From: Megamerina dolium | Taxonomy: Eukaryota > Arthropoda > Insecta > Diptera > Megamerinidae | Assembly: GCA_963854835.1 (NCBI GenBank) | Contig: OY978530.1 | Location: 13,268,609 to 13,332,608, forward strand | DNA length: 64,000 nt | Direction: 5' to 3' | Shown: positions 24,908 through 35,939 of the stretch, piece by piece | Layout of the letters: each line of letters opens with the position of its first letter | Position numbering within the stretch: the stretch's first letter is position 1 | Notes under the pieces: generated by a model | What the model saw: the letters and a program-made list of their open reading frames with translations, nothing else | Databases searched by the model: none | Told to the model about the DNA's origin: nothing | Made by a program: the position numbers and the translations under genes

Positions 24908-25504
24908 AGTTGGCGCAGTAACGTAGCTTTGACTTGTTGGTCCATATAAAGTGTTCGATTGGTGCCGCGCTTCCAGTATAACTTTATACGCGTCGTCCAA
25001 CGAGTCTGGGTCCCTAACGAAGATCATGGTCTTCGTTGGTTCTGGAAGGTGGTCCTTGAACACTTTCAAAGCGATTCTTTTAATTTCCTTTACGGAATAT
25101 AATTCATCTTGATGCGTCGATTGTCTGTTTATTAGCCTATTTGTTAGTTTATTTATTCTGAAATAATAATTCTCTATTGTTCCGTCTAGTTTGGTGGTTT
25201 TTAGCCTGTCCATCAGTTCGTTGGTAGTCATTTTTTCGCCGAAGTTTTTTATTAACACGTCTTTAAGCTGTGTCCAGTTTTCTACCTTGTGTATAGCTTC
25301 TCTTGTTTGTCCGATACATTTATTTTTCATGTATGTGAAGAGGATTCTTTTATTATTTTCGTCAAAAATATTGAGTGTCTGTAGTAGTGACTCCATTTGA
25401 TATTTGAAGTCCGTCAGCTGAGTTCTATCTGTTCCGTTAAATTCCCTTACATTCTTTATGCAGTTCAATGCGACATTGAACATACTTATTGTATTAGCAT
25501 CCAT

Positions 25505-26280
25505 TATTTCAAAATATTTTGTTGTTTTAGTTTCGTAAGTAAATCAATCTTATGTATTATTTAAGCTTTAACAATAAAATTTTGATTTAATTTTTTTTTC
25601 TTTTATTTATCTATTTAATACGCTTTTTTTTCGTAATTTCAAAAGAAAGTATAAAACAATATTAAATATTAACTTTAATCACGTTTCTTTCTTGTATTAT
25701 CTATTTTCTCTTTTTTTTTTTGACAATATGTATTGATTTGTATTTTTATTCCACGCTCACCGCACCGTTTTTCCCACGAAGTTCTTTTTCTGTATGATTT
25801 CCCCGAGTTGAGCCGTTCTTAGGTTTTCCTGTTGTGGCAGTTGTTCTTCGCCCCTACTTGCTGTTGGTTGATTAATGTTGCTTTGTCTTATTTACTATTC
25901 TCGCCTTATTTAGAGTTGTAGCTCTGTTTCTATTGCTGATTTTTTCCTTTATTATTCTTAAATGCTTTTGTTCAATAACTTTTCAATATCTATATTTTGT
26001 TGTTGCTCTTTGTGTTGTTACGATAATATAATTTTCTGTTCTAATTTTGTTTATATGTTTTGCTAATTTATTTATTCAATTTTCTCCACTTGACTTTTAA
26101 CACGTTCTAGATATTTTTTTTTTGTTTGTTTTTGTGTTAAGTTATTGAAAACACTTTGGTTTTTGGATTTGTAGAAATTTACGAACAGTTTTATTGGAAT
26201 ATGATGTACTTTATTAATAACTCCGCTCACAACTTATTTTCTCAATAGACAACTCTTTTTGCCTCAGGGTAAAATTCTTT
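25505..26280 (-). other. 5' leader of gypsy Y
   Basis: T-rich on the plus strand (A-rich on the element strand), between the primer site and the gag ATG. No frame seen. Confidence 0.45.
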
Positions 26281-26293
26281 TTCCTCGTCGCCA
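26281..26293 (-). promoter_or_regulatory. Putative tRNA primer-binding site of gypsy Y
   Basis: Minus-strand TGGCGACGAGGAA directly follows a probable LTR end (TTCATTAACCTAAC). TGG-initial sequences immediately after the 5' LTR are the usual minus-strand primer site in LTR retroelements. The matching tRNA was not determined. Confidence 0.5.
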
Positions 26294-26716
26294 GTTAGGT
26301 TAATGAAACACGATTGTGTCTCTGTTGAGTGTATCTTTACGACTGATTTATTGAAATTCTTTTTCTTACATTCAAACAACGATGTACATAGGTGCAGAGT
26401 GATTAAATAAAGGTGTACATAAGCTTATTCCTAAAGATACAAATGCAGACTTATTCCTAGGAATACAAATTCACATTTCGTAGTTTAACTATTGTTGACA
26501 TAATAGTCACGTACATTCGGTTTCATGTTGCGAATAGATGCAGTGTCCGAAACAGTAGAATGCAGAAACTTGTAAACAGATGCAGCTGCACAAATAAAGT
26601 TAATCTGTATGTGGGAATGTGTTCATGATGTGTGGGAAGGTTTTGGGAAGTGAGTGCAGGGTGTGTCATGCGAGTGGTCCGCATGTGACTATATACCAAT
26701 CCTAATCCTATCCTAA
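26294..26716 (-). repeat. Probable 5' LTR of gypsy Y
   Basis: Minus-strand sequence with a TATATAG box near 26695, an AATAAA near 26345 and an end abutting the primer site. The start is unclear because the upstream neighbour is a G1 fragment at 26717. No second copy was found, since the element's 3' end was replaced. Confidence 0.45.
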
Positions 26717-26767
26717 TCGCATATCGATGCGCACAACATGATACTACGGTCACTATACCATCAATGG
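26717..26767 (+). mobile_element. gypsy G1 integrase fragment, left of LINE insertion
   Basis: Matches the G1 integrase at about 47706-47756 (YRCAQHDTT region). It ends with the TSD TACCATCAATGG and resumes at 30654 after the LINE. Confidence 0.85.
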
Positions 26768-26837
26768 GTTTGCAAAATTCTTCACTGAACCAGTTTTGAT
26801 GGAGCCGACTGGAAATAGATACCACAGGTTAGCCTGT

Positions 26838-28065
26838 ACGATGGCTTTTCAGCTTCTAGCCACTCCAAAAGCAGGTGACGCATCTGTCGTAGTGGACGGA
26901 ATGGCCCTTGAAATGGCTAAACCGTCGGATGCAACGGAGGCGGATAAAAGCGGCGTTGTCACCAAGTTGACGTAGAAGCCGGTCTGGAGGCAGCGCAAAA
27001 CATCGAATGAGACGTCTCCAAAGCCGAGGAGCGGATCCTGTTAGAGAGCGAGAGAAGAAGAAGCGAAAGAGGCAATATAAGAAAGCCATGAAGTCGTCGG
27101 AGAGGAACATTGAGCATCTCTCGTGCCAACTCAGTGGACTATTGGAAGATCAGTCGAACTTGGAGGTGAAGAGCGCGGGGAAGAGGTTCAGGGACGATAG
27201 CTCTGAAACCACTTTGAAGAGTTGGACACCTGAGGAGGGTCATTCGAAGACGACAGAGGGGCCAGTTGAAGTGGATGCTGGGAAGGGTGGACAACTCTCC
27301 CCTGATAAGGTGGATAATCCTTCCAAGCAAACACCGAAAATTGTAGGTGCTCGGGAAGATGTACGGCCAGTTGTAAAGGCCGTCAGTAGCTCCAAACGAG
27401 ACTCGAAGCTCAAGACTAGCACGAGTGGGGTAGCTCTAGGAACGACGGGCCGGGGAAAACCTGCATCGGGGAGTGATGAGCAGGGCGGACACTCTGATCC
27501 AAGCGGTCTTGGCAGAGCGCAACCAAAGGGCGATTTTGACGGACGCACCAGGGCGAAAAAAACTTACGCTCAAGTAGCGGAGGACGACCACGTTATGAGA
27601 GTCATAAACCTGTCATTATAGGGTCGCGTGGAGGAAACTCATCTTCCTCGAAGACTATGTCAATGACATTCGATTTGTCGGCAAGGAAAAAGTAAAGAGT
27701 GGATTGTTTGTACTTAAGTCCAAAAATCAGGAATCCAAAAAATGGCTGCGCAAGACGATGGAGCACATAACTACTTTGTAGGAGGGTGTAAATGTGAAAT
27801 GTGGCAGTTTAACTGACATGTCGACAAAGAGGAAGATGATGATTGTAGCTCATAGCAATGCTGTGGAATCCAAAAAATGGCTGCGCAAGACGATGGAGCA
27901 CATAACTACTTTGTAGGAGGGTGTAAATGTGAAATGTGGCAGTTTAACTGACATGTCGACAAAGAGGAAGATGATGATTGTAGCTCATAGCAATGCTGTG
28001 GACAGCAACATCTTTCTAAGGAGGCTGCAGCGGTAAAACGTCTATGTGAAGGACACTTCTAAATG
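26838..28065 (+). pseudogene. LINE ORF1-like protein
   Basis: The open part 27007-27621 is basic then Ser/Lys/Gly-rich and low-complexity, ending KKTYAQVAEDDHVMRVINLS, a junction typical of the disordered N-terminal half of insect LINE ORF1 proteins. Coding resemblance continues past the stop to about 28060 (YVNDIRFVGKEKVKSGLF, DMSTKRKMMIVAHSNAVD). A 135-bp in-frame duplication lies inside. ORF1 proteins coat the RNA. The domain is not identified. Confidence 0.65.
27730..28002 (+). repeat. 135-bp tandem duplication in LINE ORF1
   Basis: Two adjacent copies, 27730-27864 and 27865-27999 (match continues to about 28002), starting GGAATCCAAAAAATGGCTGC. They look identical by eye. The length is a multiple of three. 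Confidence 0.93.
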
Positions 28066-28880
28066 GAGTGTTATTCGCATATAGAAGTTTGGCCAGGCAA
28101 ATAATGGAGGTGTCGTACCCACCGTGCTATGTCCCAAGGAGGATGCGGAGGCCATTAAGAGTGAGAGTGAGAGACTCAACTGCAGTCCCGAACAGGTCGT
28201 CGTCAAATTTCAAGTGCTATGAGTGCTATGACTCTTGGCGTGATGCTAACAGCAAATTCCGTAAGGAAGAGTCATTATGGCGGGAGGTACGCCCGAAGGG
28301 AATCCTTAAATGTGTGTCAACTCAATATTGTCCACTGCAAAGCGGCATCAGCTATAATGGTGGGGAGCTTCAATGATGATGAGCTTGACAGCACTGGTGC
28401 AAGAACCCTGGATACTTCGTTGAAGTTTCAAAGATATATCTGCACAAAAAACCACATTGTTTTATCCACAAATATATTGGAGGTTAAGGACTTGCATATT
28501 AGTTAGACAGGAGAGTGTCTACTTGAATTTATAGCAAGGTTTGGTTTACAAGTTACTAATAGGGAAACAGAACCGGCCTTTGTTAACGCACGTTATGGCG
28601 AGGTCATTTTTGTTACCCTATTAAAATGTTACACAGGGTTTTGGATTGGAGGGTTGTGGATATACTAACTATGTCTTACCACAGGGAGATTCAGTACATA
28701 GGAACGACTGTAGAATGGTAAAGATACCGAAGCTAAAGGACTGTAAAAAGTAGTTCTTGAGGAATTATTGCCAGGAAGGTTTAATAAACCTAGATCAAAC
28801 GCAGATGTTTGTATCAGGTGAGGGCTATCAGTTCAGCCATGATCAAAACAATATAAGCTGCCTGCCCCCCTACGGTCGTA
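28066..28880 (+). pseudogene. LINE ORF2 endonuclease region, degraded
   Basis: The only clear motif is the start of an AP-type endonuclease (LNVCQLNIVHCKAAS near 28304-28350). The rest up to the RT is too degraded to read. Confidence 0.55.
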
Positions 28881-30220
28881 GACGAAAGAAACCCCACTCC
28901 GTTGTGGAATGAAAAAAGAGACAAGGAAGGCTTTGATAATCACATGAGAGGGGACCCCAATGCATCGGACCGAGCTATAAGTCTAAAAAAAAGGGAGCTG
29001 AAGAAGACTCTGCGCAACCGTAAGAAGAAAACGTGGAATTCTGCTCGAATATGCGTGATATGTCTGATGAATGTAGATTACAGAGGATTGTATTCAGGTA
29101 CCCGGTTTCAAAGTTGGGATTAATTCGCAAAACAAATGGATCCTTTACGGAGACAATCGGAGATGCGCTGAAATACCTGAGGGAGGTGATTTTTCTGGAA
29201 GTTTTAGATCGGAAGGACCATGGGAACACCCTCGTAAGGCTACAAACTCGGGAAAGAGGGACCGCTCAGAGGCGAAATCTTTCCGGCCGTTTAAGTTCAC
29301 CTCCTTTTTGCTTAAATGCATGCAGAGAGTACTGGCAGACAACATAGAAAGGACAACGCTTTTGACTAAACCACTGAGCAGGTGCCAGCACGCATATAGA
29401 GCTGACGAATCAACTGAGAGAGAACCTTCTTTTTGAGGGACATCTATGTCTACTCTTATGGATATAGAGGGTGCCTTCGATACGATTCGTTTCAATAAAC
29501 TAAGGATGGGCCTTGCTACTCGTTAAGTTATACCAACCATTATAAAGTGGGCCGACAGCTTGCTGAGGAAAAGGGCCATAAACTTTAAAAATTGGAGTTA
29601 CAATCTCAGAGAAATGGTAGTCAAAGGATATACACAGGGGACGTACTATCGCCCATCCTTTGGAACAACACGGTCGATTCCCTACTCCAGCTTCTCGACT
29701 CAAAAGGCATACACACCGGCGGGTATGCAGATGACATAACGGTAATTATGAGTTGTGAGTTCTTGAACACTATTTATGATACCATGAGAGGTGCACTCAA
29801 AATGGTTGAGGAATGGTGCGCAGAACAGATACTTTCCGTAAACACTAACAAATCGGAAGCAGTACTCTTTACTATAAGGTGGATAGGGCTAACAATGGAC
29901 CCCCTTAGGCTTTTCGGATCAAACACAAAGTAAGAAGTATCTAGGTGTCATCCTGGATAAGAAGCTGACTTGAAATAGTTACGTTGATGATGAGACCAAG
30001 AAAGGCAAGAGGGTTGCATCAGTGTAAGAGAGTATAAGAGAGATGTGGGGAATTACTCCCAGAGCAATGCACTGGATCTAAGCACCGATGGTAAGGCCCA
30101 TAATGGTGTGTGCTGCTGTGGTCTGATGGCCTAAGGTCACCCAAAAGACCACAAAGAGCAAGCTAAATAGGGTGCAGATAATGACTTTTAATTGGTCTTT
30201 CTGGGGCTGCTGCCGTTGGA
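28881..30220 (+). pseudogene. LINE ORF2 reverse transcriptase
   Basis: Pre-RT motif TPLWNEKRDKE; then KLGLIRKTNGSFTETI; LSRCQHAYRADEST in a shifted frame; MDIEGAFDTIRFNKL (first catalytic Asp); TQGDVLSPILWN; and the catalytic HTGGYADDITVIM (YADD intact, frame 29592-29933). Then KKYLGVILDKKLTWN. At least five frame changes or stops. Confidence 0.85.
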
Positions 30221-30653
30221 CTTGCATATTATGAAGTCGGCGGCATTTACAGCATTACGTCTGACAACAACAATAACTGGTATGGGTTCGGCACGGAGAT
30301 AGGACACAGGAACATCGATTTACTAGTTCATAGCAGTGTGAAGGCAGGAAAGTCACATAGAACACTCATTGAAGACGGCCTCACATATGATGTATGTGAG
30401 GAAAATGACATCAGTATTTTCACTGATGGTTCATTACTGGCTGGCAGGGCGGGTGCTGGAATCTTCTCTAAAGAGTTGGGCCTGGCAAGTACTCTGGAGA
30501 TACGTATTGGTTTATCAATCAGAAATGCTTAGTTTAATGAATGCGCTAGGCCATCTACTGGACGGGAAGATGCAAGGTACGAAAATCTTCCTAGCACTCG
30601 ATAGCCAGGCGGTGGTCAGGTCTGATTCGGCTAATCCCTAAAATATATACCTT
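30221..30653 (+). pseudogene. LINE ORF2 RNase H, incomplete
   Basis: ISIFTDGSLLAGRAGAG in frame 30338-30532, then MNALGHLLDGK and IFLALDSQAVVRS in the next frame. A one-base shift separates them. The element ends shortly after, so the last conserved Asp is missing. Confidence 0.8.
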
Positions 30654-30987
30654 TACCATCAATGGCCATTGGTGGAACGAGTTAAGACTGCCAGCTGATT
30701 TAAAATTTGGAGTCGCTACACGAACCAGAACAACCGAATGATACTACTCCAGCGAAAAGCGGGAACAGTTGGATGAAGTACATAGGAACCAACATAACAT
30801 CATTAATTCAGTTCAGAAAGTAATCGAAGCAAACTTCACACGATAGCAAGTTAAAAGTAGCAAGTACATTAAATAGCGATTGTAAACAGAAGTATCGATT
30901 AAATAAATTGTTGACGGAATCCAGTGATCAAGCAGGGTTGAATCGAGTAGAATCAAACGTTCACAATATAAAAACGTACCAATATGT
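30654..30987 (+). mobile_element. gypsy G1 fragment, right of LINE insertion (integrase end plus LTR piece)
   Basis: Resumes the G1 integrase (NELRLPADLKFGV region, 30676-30790), then switches to a piece of the G1 LTR (about 30850-30985: GATTAAATAAATTGTTG, GAATCCAGTGATC, AAAAACGTACCA). The sequence between integrase and LTR is deleted. ACCA followed by ATAT mirrors the LTR end of the 45-kb copy. Confidence 0.8.
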
Positions 30988-31160
30988 ATATTTGCCCCTG
31001 CAAGACAATTGGAAAAAATGGATTAATAATAAAATTTTCCTTTGCTTTCGTGTTTCGAAAAGGACTGGAAATTTTGTGCTTTCAAGGACTGAATTTCAAA
31101 TTAAGGCGAGAATCAAAACACTGCAGTATGTTGCTTTAATAACCTTTAACTAATAAATGA
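30988..31160. other. No recognisable gene
   Basis: Short AT-rich interval between the G1 fragment and a Harbinger transposase relic. Confidence 0.5.
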
Positions 31161-31605
31161 AAGCAATAATTTCGTGTAAACATTTAGAGACCTTGGTCCC
31201 ACAACTCGAGAGAAGATATTATTAACACTACATTTCAATGCCACCGGCAGTATGTTGATAACCGTTGTAGATTTTCTTGGTATTTGTGTGGTGACAGCTT
31301 CGCCAGTTGTTAAACAGGTTTTCGTCGATTTACCAAATTTACGAGATGAATTTATAAAGTTTCCTAAAAGCACATTAAATGTGCAGACAATATCAGACAG
31401 CAATTTAAAAATATTGGATATCGTTGTCATGTGGCCTGCTTCGGCACATGACTCCACCATTTATAATAATTCAAGAATAAAATCATTATTGCAGAGTGGC
31501 CAATTCAAAAATTACCATGTTGTCGATGCTATCTTGCACAACATCGCTTGCGAAGCAAAAGAAAGTGCTCCAGAAATTCCACCACATATAGGGAGAAGAG
31601 GTTGA
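31161..31605 (+). pseudogene. PIF/Harbinger transposase relic with internal deletions
   Basis: Continuous reading from LGPTTREKILLTLHFNATGS through VTASPVVKQVFVDLPNLRDE and FIKFPKS, then directly STLNVQTISDSNLKILDIVV and SAHDSTIYNNSRIKSLL, ending LHNIACEAKE before a TGA. The region with GxxDxTH (first catalytic Asp) is absent between FPKS and TLNVQ. The part between NYHVV and AILHNIA is also absent, without breaking the frame. It differs from the complete Harbinger at 50.8 kb. Confidence 0.82.
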
Positions 31606-32526
31606 AAATGATATTTCATACAAATCCATATAAATTTCAACATCAATAGCTTTTTCGAAGAAATTCATGCAAGAAGCTTTGAACAGAATCAGAAAAAAAA
31701 CAAATACTACCGTCAAACTGTTAATAATAGCAATGCAGCGTTGCCAAATCGTTCTACAATTTATTTGCTTTTGCACTTATATTTGATGTTTGTCAATCGA
31801 TGATTAGAAATGAGGTAATCATTATTTAATGCCAGATTTTTGAACAAGAGAAGTTAACGGCTTAGTTTTTTATGAAAATATAGTTCACGTATATTTATAA
31901 TAATATCCATACTATATATAATATATGGTATATATAATATACCATCGGAAGGATATGTGTTGCAATTTTGACTATTTTGGTGGTCTTACTGGAAGTGAAG
32001 TTCTTTTTACTTAATTCCCTACAAAATTTCTCGACAAATCTACACATCATTGGCTGAATGCTGGAGTAATGCTTTTACTTCATTCATTCATTCTCAACTT
32101 GTTGTGTCAGTTCTCACTTGCTAAAGAGTAGTTGAGAATATCTCCACCAATAGAGAATGTAAAACTCTACTCACTACACTTAGAAAAACACAATGGTTGA
32201 AAATGTCGTGCTTCTGAGGTCACATTCAATATGAGTAGATAAATAACCGGTAGAGAAGAGTTACAGAAACGAGCTACCGCATATGAATCAGCCATTATAA
32301 ATAATGATAATGATAAAATTATAGAGATAGAGCAATATGAGAGAGGTTTCACGAGTGTAGCAGAAGATGTAAACACAATAACAATAAACACATACTGAAA
32401 GAAGAAGAAGTTAAGAAAAAAAAAAACAAACACAAGAGGTTGACATAATAAGGAAACAATTTCTGACATTATAAGGCGCAGCCGAGAGAAATCTTTTATA
32501 ATTGCTCTACGTTTATTATTATAACA
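31606..32526. other. No recognisable gene
   Basis: May include 3' sequence of the Harbinger relic. A small palindromic AT patch (CCATACTATATATAATATATGG, about 31908-31930) is present. Nothing else supported. Confidence 0.5.
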
Positions 32527-32700
32527 TGCTCTGTGACAAAGCTCAGAAGAGTGATGTCACAGAGGTTCTGCAATTAGGAACCGGCTAAGAAAATCAGGTA
32601 CTTTCTAATGCTGTCCAGATACTTTACATGCACAACAGTACTGAAGAGATGCCAGCCAAATTGCTCTACGAAGCTTATAAGTGGAACACACACAAGGCAT
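32527..32700 (+). mobile_element. Degenerate SINE body (copy g)
   Basis: Recognisable middle and 3' part of the SINE (CTCTGTGACAAAGCTCAGAA, GGAACCGGCTAAGAAAAT, CACAACAGTA), with many substitutions and no tRNA head. An old copy. Confidence 0.75.
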
Positions 32701-33395
32701 AAATAAAATATATATTGCAACAGAAATTTAAAAATTAAATATTGCATCGTTAAAGAGAGGGTAAAAACATATAACCATTGACAACAAAATATCGAAAGCG
32801 TAAATCCCCATAAAGGAAAATGAGAAATTGTCCTTAAAGTTCTTACCGTCCATTTTCGCGTCACCACGTTCTACGCGTTTCACACCTTCAACGGATTATA
32901 CGCTTTTCAGCATTTAAAAAAATATGCGCCCTTTTTACGCGGACAGTTTTTCTTTTTTTCCTTGTTTAAAAACCTTTTTAATACAAAAATATAAGTAAAA
33001 TAATTTGCAAAACAAACTCATTTATCGATAGCATTGAAAATAATATATAATTTAATACCCTTGGCTATCAAAATCAACTAACCTGTTTGTATGACGCGTA
33101 GGATGCTTACATAAGCAGAAAGTAGGCCTACACTCTGCACTGTGTAAATCGTCCCATACAACTGCACTGATGCTGCAACTAGCGAAAATGCGTTGAACGC
33201 GTGGTGTGTACTTTCGCTTTATGTCTCTTTGAGGACAATGACGTCGATTTAATATCGCCCATATTGATGTTATGGCTGTCTTGACCCTTCTGTAATATCA
33301 CTCGTAATCAGTGTTGCCAGGATCTCAAAAATAAAAAATTTGCAAAATTAAAAAGCATGTACGTTTAACAATCTAAACAACATAAGGTTCAAAGC
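32701..33395. other. No recognisable gene
   Basis: AT-rich; no credible frame or known repeat. Confidence 0.5.
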
Positions 33396-33930
33396 AGAGA
33401 AAATGTTATGTCGTAAGAGTTCTGTCGTTCGGAACCGGCTAAAATAAGTAAATCTCTCTAATACTGTACAAATTATAAGGTTTGTGACTGCCCTCTCTCT
33501 GAGACGACACACTTAGGCCAGAAATGCCCATTGTGATATCACCGAGCTTCTCTTCCAATACTGTTGTGCATGTTAAATTTGGACAACATTAGGAGGAACC
33601 TATTTATATTAGCCGGTTCCGAACGGCAGAACCCTTGTGACATCACTTTAACTTAGCTTTGTCACAGAGCTCATTTAAGAAGCATTTTTGGCAAATTGTT
33701 ACTGCGGTAAAATTGCTAATTACTTGCCGCAGTGTTACTGTTCGAAAGAAAAAATTGTTCGATATTATTTTGTTGTGCTTCAGCCGGGGTTTGAACCCAC
33801 GACCTACAGATCAGAAGACCAACTAACTACTGAGCTATGGCACCCACTCGTCCAAATTATAACACGCACAACAATAATGGAAGAGGAGCTCGGTCAAAGA
33901 ACTCTTCAATGGTTATAAGTGCCACATACA
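33396..33930 (+). mobile_element. SINE (copy h), split by another SINE
   Basis: Plus-strand SINE 3' half: 33405-33478 (CGTTCGGAACCGGCTAAAAT to the CTGTACAAATTATAA block) continuing at 33853-33930 (ACACGCACAACAATAATGGA to ATAAGTGCCACATA). Copy i sits between the halves. Confidence 0.82.
33479..33852 (-). mobile_element. Older-subfamily SINE (copy i) nested in copy h
   Basis: Minus-strand copy with a tRNA-like head (GGGTTTGAACCC-type B box region near 33785-33800, GGGTGCCATAGCTCAGTAG near 33826-33845) and a 3' tail unlike the main family (33480-33540). Flanked by CAAATTATAA at 33469-33478 and 33853-33862, which is also part of the host SINE. Confidence 0.82.
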
Positions 33931-34212
33931 CACACACTCATTTCTAAAACAATTAAATATATTATTACAAAAATTAAAACTGGCCATTCCAAGTTTTTAC
34001 AATTAAATAATATGTGAATATAGAAGACGACAGCTATAAATTACAACATTCTTCAAAAACAGCTTATTGCTAAAAATTCAAAATTATATTATTCCTTAGT
34101 AGACTATACCTCACATGAAACTATTGTATTTTATCTTCATCAGATGAATTAGATGAACTACTAGAGGGGTGTATAAATTATAGACCGTATAATTTTATAT
34201 GGTTTACACGCA

Positions 34213-34885
34213 TTGTTGTATGAACACACCCTGCTGTTAGGTTTGTTGTTGTTGTTGTTTTTTCCGCCAAAATTTGGTCGCCCCATTTTCCGGTTAATTA
34301 TGTCTGAGGATACATTCCATATGATTACTAGTGCGCTCCGTTTTGATGATGTCTCCAGTCGACGACAAATGCGTAGTAAATTTGTTCCTATTAGTGAACT
34401 GTGGGACCGTTGGCAAGAACTTCTTCCAATGTTTTACAACAGTCACGAAACTGTCTCAATTGATGAGCAACTTGTTGCATTCAGAGGGCGACGTTCTTTT
34501 CGAAAGTTTATGCCATAAAAACCAGCAAAATATAGGAGAACGCGTTGTATTGGACTTGACCGAAGGCTTGAAAGTGCAAAATATAACAGGTGACAATAAT
34601 CTTTCCACATTTGAGTTGGTAAAAAACATCATGACAGAAAGCTTACATATGTGGGAAGAGTACAAAAAAATAAAACTGTCATTCCTTCGAAATTGCTGAT
34701 TGTCAAAAAACTCCCTTTGTATAACTCTACATTTGCATTCAATGACATTCCGACATTAGTATCATACATCAACCACAAAAACAATGCAACGATATTAATC
34801 AATTCACAAAACAGCTGTAGTTGATGAGAGTGGATCGAAGAACAAACCAGAGATCATTTCAATGTACAATTCAATAAAAGGTATG
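34213..34885 (+). pseudogene. piggyBac transposase relic (core)
   Basis: Reads FGRPIFRLIMSEDTF, LRFDDVSSRRQMRSKFVPIS and the hallmark TVSIDEQLVAFRGRRSFRKF with its catalytic-region Asp, to a TAA at 34516. It continues in other frames with KPAKYRRT, FNDIPTLVSYI and KPEIISMYNSIKG. This is the DDE_Tnp_1_7 domain of piggyBac, which cuts and pastes at TTAA. The N-terminal part and several core segments are missing; dead. Confidence 0.85.
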
Positions 34886-35906
34886 CTAGTTTTTTGTTCA
34901 CTTTGTAACGCGTGCCTTTTGTTTCCAGCTGAAGTATCTCAGTCTTCCAGGGTTGAACAAGAGAGCTGCGTAAAAACTCTTGTTGTAGGAGGAGGACCGA
35001 ATTCCACACGATTGCCTATTGACAATCAATCCACCGACACTAGCAGAGTGTTCGGCTCGGTACTGATGGAACTATTACTACTTTGATTTACCTAACCCTA
35101 ACTAACCTTACTTATACAATGAGGATTTATAGGATTGACCAGTGCCACCTGGTTGCGCCTAATGAATCAGTCGTCTGGAAGATCCGCCTCAGCAGAAGTC
35201 TCAAAGCAACTGAAAGTTGTGTAGGGTAGCCTGATACAGTGGTCTCCTGTATCCAGCACCCTGGCCTCACACCTAGAAGAGAGAGACCTTTATAGCAATA
35301 TATAGGAACAACCAATGGGGTGGCGGATGGTTGCTCCTGGTATATGCGGTTGGTCAAAATGACCCCGGGCAGAGCTGATGGCGAGCGATCGAACACAGAC
35401 AGCCTCGCTTAAAGTAAGAAGTACTTATAGCCGCCGAGCGAATTACTGCCAGCGCGTAAGAGAGCACTCGTTAGAGTAGCAAGCTACTTGAACGGGCCGA
35501 TTAAAAAAATTCAGCAAGATAATTTCAAACAGTATGTCGGGTTACGACTTACTCGATCAAGCATCGATTAATTTTTTATTATTTTTTTATCATATCCTTA
35601 CGTCGGCAAGTCATACACCTTTAGTATATATCTATGTATAAAGCAAATTCCTATGATGCTACATTTTACGTTCGGTGAAAATGCATTTGATTGTTTCTTC
35701 CTTCTCTGTCGTCATAGTGTTTGACTAAACGAGTATGTGTATGTATGTATACATCTACTGATATTACTGTATGACGACAATAAGGAGAAGAAGAAGAATC
35801 AAATGAACCTTTCTATGATACACATATTTGCTATGGGTTCTTTATTGTTGGTACGTTGAATATTTTAATGATTTATAGAGTGTATGTAGGTAGGTATGTA
35901 AAAGGT
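34886..35906. other. Insertion or unknown DNA inside the piggyBac relic
   Basis: Separates the piggyBac core from its Cys-rich C-terminus. 35130-35510 is GC-richer than its surroundings but holds no recognised frame. Confidence 0.45.
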
Positions 35907-35935
35907 TGTAACAGACTTAGTTTTAGTCTGTTACA
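35907..35935. repeat. 11-bp perfect hairpin
   Basis: TGTAACAGACT, 7-nt loop, AGTCTGTTACA. Confidence 0.9.
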
Positions 35936-35939
35936 GGGG

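Larger units (their letters stand above)
24153..25504 (-). pseudogene. gypsy Y gag, split by SINE f
   Basis: ATG at 25504. The capsid-like frame (FNGTDRTQLTDFKYQMESLL, LDGTIENYYFRINKLTNRL) is intact to about 24906, where the SINE and its TA tail begin. The Asn/Arg/Gln-rich C-terminal part resumes at 24510 and reads on to about 24130 with one TAA near 24290. There is no zinc knuckle, as in errantivirus gags. Structural protein of the virus-like particle; disrupted here. Confidence 0.82.
22852..26716 (-). mobile_element. Ty3/gypsy element Y, chimeric 3' end
   Basis: Minus-strand order: probable 5' LTR, primer-binding-site-like TGGCGACGAGG (about 26282-26293), leader, gag from 25504, protease, the beginning of RT, then an abrupt switch at about 23545 to the integrase C-terminus and 3' segment of element X. 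The gag and protease resemble errantivirus-like (17.6/ZAM-type) elements; the assignment is by eye. SINE copy f splits the gag. Confidence 0.75.
26768..30653 (+). mobile_element. I/LOA-type non-LTR retrotransposon (LINE)
   Basis: A 3.9-kb plus-strand LINE with an ORF1-like region, an endonuclease trace, RT and RNase H. It is flanked by a perfect 12-bp TSD TACCATCAATGG (26756-26767 and 30654-30665) in a G1 integrase fragment. The presence of RNase H after RT fits the I/LOA/R1 groups. It ends within or just after RNase H. Many stops and frameshifts; inactive. Confidence 0.88.

Noticed and set aside
27139..27548. Minus-strand frames of 63-102 aa opposite the LINE ORF1
   Set aside because: Shadows of the GC-richer plus-strand coding sequence; no motif.
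35127..35396. 89-aa minus-strand frame in the GC-richer spacer
   Set aside because: No recognisable domain, no start context or partner; not supported as a gene.
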